From Flavobacterium sp. HSC-32F16 (GTDB lineage Bacteria; Bacteroidota; Bacteroidia; Flavobacteriales; Flavobacteriaceae): DNA of 64,000 nt. A program made the position numbers and the translations under genes. The notes below the pieces were generated by a model that was not told the DNA's origin, ran no database searches, and saw only the letters and a list, made by a program, of their open reading frames with translations. Below, in pieces: positions 61,774 through 64,000 of this stretch. The number at the start of each line of letters is the position of its first letter. Positions within the stretch are counted from its first letter, which is position 1. Where the stretch lies: contig NZ_JALKAC010000002.1 in NCBI RefSeq assembly GCF_024171645.1, positions 682,001 through 746,000 on the forward strand. The letters run 5' to 3'.

Positions 61774-62625
61774 TTATACAGCAACACTTCCTTTTATGGC
61801 AGGATGCGGATCGTAATCTACGAGCGTAAAATCATTAAAATCAAAATCAAAAATGTTTTTTATCTCTGGATTTAAAACCATTTTTGGTAATGGTTTTGGG
61901 TCCCGCGTTAATTGTAATTCCAATTGTTCAAAATGATTGTTGTAAATATGTGCATCACCAAAAGTGTGAATAAAATCGCCTGCTTCCAGATCACAAACCT
62001 GTGCAATCATCATGGTTAACAATGCGTAAGAAGCAATATTAAAAGGAACGCCCAAAAAGATATCGGCACTTCGCTGGTACAATTGGCAAGATAACTTTCC
62101 TTTAGTTTCTCCTTTTTCTAAATCTGGAGCAGCTACATAAAATTGAAAAAAGGCATGACAAGGAGGCAGCGCCGCTTTATTATTAGCTACATTTTCTTCA
62201 AAAGATTTTTTAGTATCTGGCAGAACCGAAGGATTCCATGCAGAAACCAGCATTCTACGGCTGTTTGGATTCGTTTTTAATTCAGTAATTAATTCAGAAA
62301 TCTGGTCAATTTCTTCGCTATTCCAATTACGCCATTGATGACCGTAAACAGGTCCTAAATCACCATTGGAATCTGCCCATTCATCCCATATTTTTACTCC
62401 GTTTTCCTGAAGGTATTTTATGTTAGTATCGCCTTTTAAAAACCAAAGTAATTCGTATATGATCGATTTTAAGTGTACCTTTTTGGTTGTAACCATTGGG
62501 AAACCTTCACTTAAATCAAAACGCATTTGATAACCAAAAACACTTTTTGTTCCGGTTCCGGTACGATCTCCTTTTTGATTGCCGTTTTCTAAAACGTGTT
62601 TTACTAAATCTAAGTATTGTTTCAT
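61774..62625 (-). CDS. thyA: Thymidylate synthase
   Basis: A 283-residue enzyme converting dUMP and methylene-THF to dTMP and dihydrofolate. The catalytic cysteine lies in [13 protein letters not shown] near residue 160; [20 protein letters not shown] near residue 190 supplies the dUMP-binding Arg/Ser/Asn; the start [20 protein letters not shown] is canonical. The leader contains short repeated CGATTAA and CGAATAAAC words. Confidence 0.98.
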   Translation of the reverse strand: MKQYLDLVKHVLENGNQKGDRTGTGTKSVFGYQMRFDLSEGFPMVTTKKVHLKSIIYELLWFLKGDTNIKYLQENGVKIWDEWADSNGDLGPVYGHQWRNWNSEEIDQISELITELKTNPNSRRMLVSAWNPSVLPDTKKSFEENVANNKAALPPCHAFFQFYVAAPDLEKGETKGKLSCQLYQRSADIFLGVPFNIASYALLTMMIAQVCDLEAGDFIHTFGDAHIYNNHFEQLELQLTRDPKPLPKMVLNPEIKNIFDFDFNDFTLVDYDPHPAIKGSVAV

Positions 62626-62637
62626 TAGTGTGTTTAT

Positions 62638-62700
62638 TCGATTAATTGTTATAATCGTTTAATCGACTGAGCGAATAAACGGTTGAACGATTAAACATAA
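62638..62700. repeat. CGATTAA/CGAATAAAC word cluster in thyA leader
   Basis: In the 77 bp between thyA and the nuclease gene, TTTATTCGATTAA, TTTAATCGA, CGAATAAACG and CGATTAAAC recur in both orientations, allowing alternative stem-loops. Confidence 0.35.
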
Positions 62701-62702
62701 AA

Positions 62703-63326
62703 TTATCGTCTAGAGATTTCGTCTCTGATTTTTGCTGCTTTTTCGTAATCTTCCTGAGAAACGGCTTGATCTAAAAGCTCGTTTAGCTCTTGTAAACTGT
62801 GTTTTGAATACACTTCGCCAGATTGATTGGTTTCTTCTTCGTGTCCAAAAGTTTCTGGATTAGAAAGCACATCGTCGATTTCCTGAGCACCCTGATCAGA
62901 ATCTGAAGTGTTTGATTTTAGATAAATTCCTGCTTTATCCAAAATGTTTTTATAAGTAAAAATCGGTGCGTTGAAACGTAAAGCCAAAGCGATTGCATCA
63001 GAAGTTCGGGCATCGATAATTTCTTCAATTTTATCTCTTTCGCAGATTAAACTAGAGTAGAAAACGCCGTCAACTAATTTGTGAATGATAACTTGTTTTA
63101 CAACTATATCAAATCTTTCTGCAAAGTTTTTAAATAAATCGTGTGTTAACGGACGCGGTGGTTTAATTTCTTTTTCTAAGGCAATAGCGATCGATTGGGC
63201 TTCAAAAGCCCCAATAACGATAGGTAATTTTCTTTCACCATCAACTTCATTCAAAATTAGGGCATAAGCGCCATTTTGAGTTTGACTGTATGAAATTCCT
63301 TTTATGGATAATTTAACTAGACTCAT
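62703..63326 (-). CDS. Bifunctional nuclease family protein (DUF151 + UVR)
   Basis: A 207-residue protein. The N-terminal bifunctional nuclease (DUF151) domain covers about residues 1-130: GAYALILNEVDGERKLPIVI, GAFEAQSIAIALE, and DARTSDAIALALRFNAPIF. The C-terminal UvrB/UvrC (UVR) motif is ELNELLDQAVSQEDYEKAAK and IRDEISRR. It may bind or cut nucleic acids and is common in Bacteroidota. I use the ATG at 63326; seven codons upstream are open but not conserved. Confidence 0.92.
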   Translation of the reverse strand: MSLVKLSIKGISYSQTQNGAYALILNEVDGERKLPIVIGAFEAQSIAIALEKEIKPPRPLTHDLFKNFAERFDIVVKQVIIHKLVDGVFYSSLICERDKIEEIIDARTSDAIALALRFNAPIFTYKNILDKAGIYLKSNTSDSDQGAQEIDDVLSNPETFGHEEETNQSGEVYSKHSLQELNELLDQAVSQEDYEKAAKIRDEISRR

Positions 63327-63412
63327 ATATGTTTGTAAAAAAGGCACTTAGCGCCTCATTTTAAAGATTTTTTGATTGGAAAATGAAAGTGCAATTTTAA
63401 TCAAAAAATATG

Positions 63413-63466
63413 GAACAAAAAAGCTGCCTATAAACAAAGATACAATATCTTGTTTTTAGGCAGCTA
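63413..63466 (-). terminator. etfA terminator hairpin containing a -7 box
   Basis: Outer stem AGCTGCCTA / TAGGCAGCT, continued by an imperfect inner stem, with a U run on the minus strand. The inner arm contains TATCTTTG (63435-63442), a candidate -7 box for the bifunctional nuclease gene downstream. Confidence 0.65.
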
Positions 63467-63488
63467 TATTTTGAAAAGAATTCTTGAA

Positions 63489-64000
63489 TTAAGAATGTTG
63501 TGCTTTAAAAGCTTTTAATTTCTCTGTTAATTGTGGTACAATTTCAAAAGCGTCACCTACAATACCGTAATCAGCTACTTTAAAGAAAGGTGCTTCAGGA
63601 TCGTTATTAATAACTACTTTTACTTTTGAAGAGTTGATACCGGCAATGTGCTGAATCGCTCCAGAAATACCTACAGCAATGTATAAGTTAGTTGCAACTG
63701 GTTTTCCTGTTTGTCCAACGTGCTCGCTGTGAGGTCTCCATCCTAAATCTGAAACTGGTTTAGAACATGCAGTTGCAGCACCTAAAACAGCAGCAAGATC
63801 TTCGATTAATCCCCAGTTTTCTGGACCTTTTAATCCACGTCCGCCAGAAACTACGATATCAGCATCAGCGATAGAAACTTTTCCAGTCACTTTTTCTACA
63901 GATTCTACTTTTACTCCAAAGTCATTGTCTCCAATTGTTGGATTAAAATCTTCTTCAGATGCAGATCCTGCACTTTCGAAAATTCCGTAAGAGTTTTTAG
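63489..64000 (-). CDS. etfA: Electron transfer flavoprotein alpha subunit, C-terminal part
   Basis: The gene runs off the right edge; the frame is open to base 63998, so only about the last 170 residues are visible. The FAD-binding C-terminal domain is clear: [64 protein letters not shown] and [20 protein letters not shown]. EtfAB carries electrons from acyl-CoA dehydrogenases to the quinone pool. EtfB is expected just beyond the window. Confidence 0.95.
   Translation of the reverse strand, partial: KNSYGIFESAGSASEEDFNPTIGDNDFGVKVESVEKVTGKVSIADADIVVSGGRGLKGPENWGLIEDLAAVLGAATACSKPVSDLGWRPHSEHVGQTGKPVATNLYIAVGISGAIQHIAGINSSKVKVVINNDPEAPFFKVADYGIVGDAFEIVPQLTEKLKAFKAQHS

Overview
The window is AT-rich, densely packed chromosomal DNA of a Flavobacterium-like member of the Bacteroidota. 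Support: type IX secretion protein PorT next to UbiE/MenG, the lipoprotein form of TamA (TamL), exosortase XrtF with its partner, DUF4249/TonB-receptor and HYC_CC_PP families, a short (287 aa) primary sigma factor, and many promoters with the Bacteroidota -7 box TAnnTTTG. Shine-Dalgarno sequences are mostly absent. I see no tRNA, rRNA, CRISPR array, transposase or prophage.

Layout. 1-4.2 kb: two tandem peptide transporters, then three tandem thioredoxin-like secreted proteins, of which only the first keeps the CxxC site. 4.2-9.0 kb (minus): ComEC, NlpC/P60, LpxB, a small membrane protein and SurE. 9.2-14.8 kb: tail-specific protease, secreted nuclease, and a DHA2 exporter divergent from an AraC regulator. 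14.8-19.2 kb (minus): Rpe, RpoD, and a three-gene lipoprotein / ECF sigma / inner-to-outer-membrane protein operon. 19.3-27.2 kb (minus): a TonB-receptor operon with two DUF4249 lipoproteins and a receptor-associated secreted protein. 27.4-33.5 kb: histidine kinase and LytTR regulator, an XRE-like regulator divergent from a surface-repeat protein, and a CDP-alcohol phosphatidyltransferase.

33.5-36.1 kb: pnp and rpsO. 36.4-42.3 kb: YwqK-like protein, free Met-sulfoxide reductase, the XrtF pair, a Cys-rich protein / TonB receptor / HMA locus that looks metal-related, and DedA. 42.6-48.3 kb (minus): the mreBCD-mrdA-rodA rod-shape cluster. 48.4-51.3 kb: PurH and an orphan FtsX/MacB-type permease. 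51.3-52.9 kb: a small accessory patch (XRE regulator, unknown lipoprotein, dispersed repeats). 52.9-64 kb: AccD without zinc-ribbon cysteines, class II aldolase, TamL, an rRNA/tRNA methyltransferase, PorT, UbiE/MenG, folate and thymidylate enzymes (FolA, ThyA), a bifunctional nuclease and the C-terminal part of EtfA.

Most genes are housekeeping. The parts most worth a second look are: the ECF sigma operon whose third protein seems to span both membranes; the redox-dead thioredoxin paralogs and the relic comEC tail left by their duplication; the XrtF pair, whose substrates are unknown; the CC-motif metal locus; the pnp leader hairpin with a guanine-free loop; and promoter/operator arrangements, including two apparently leaderless genes.
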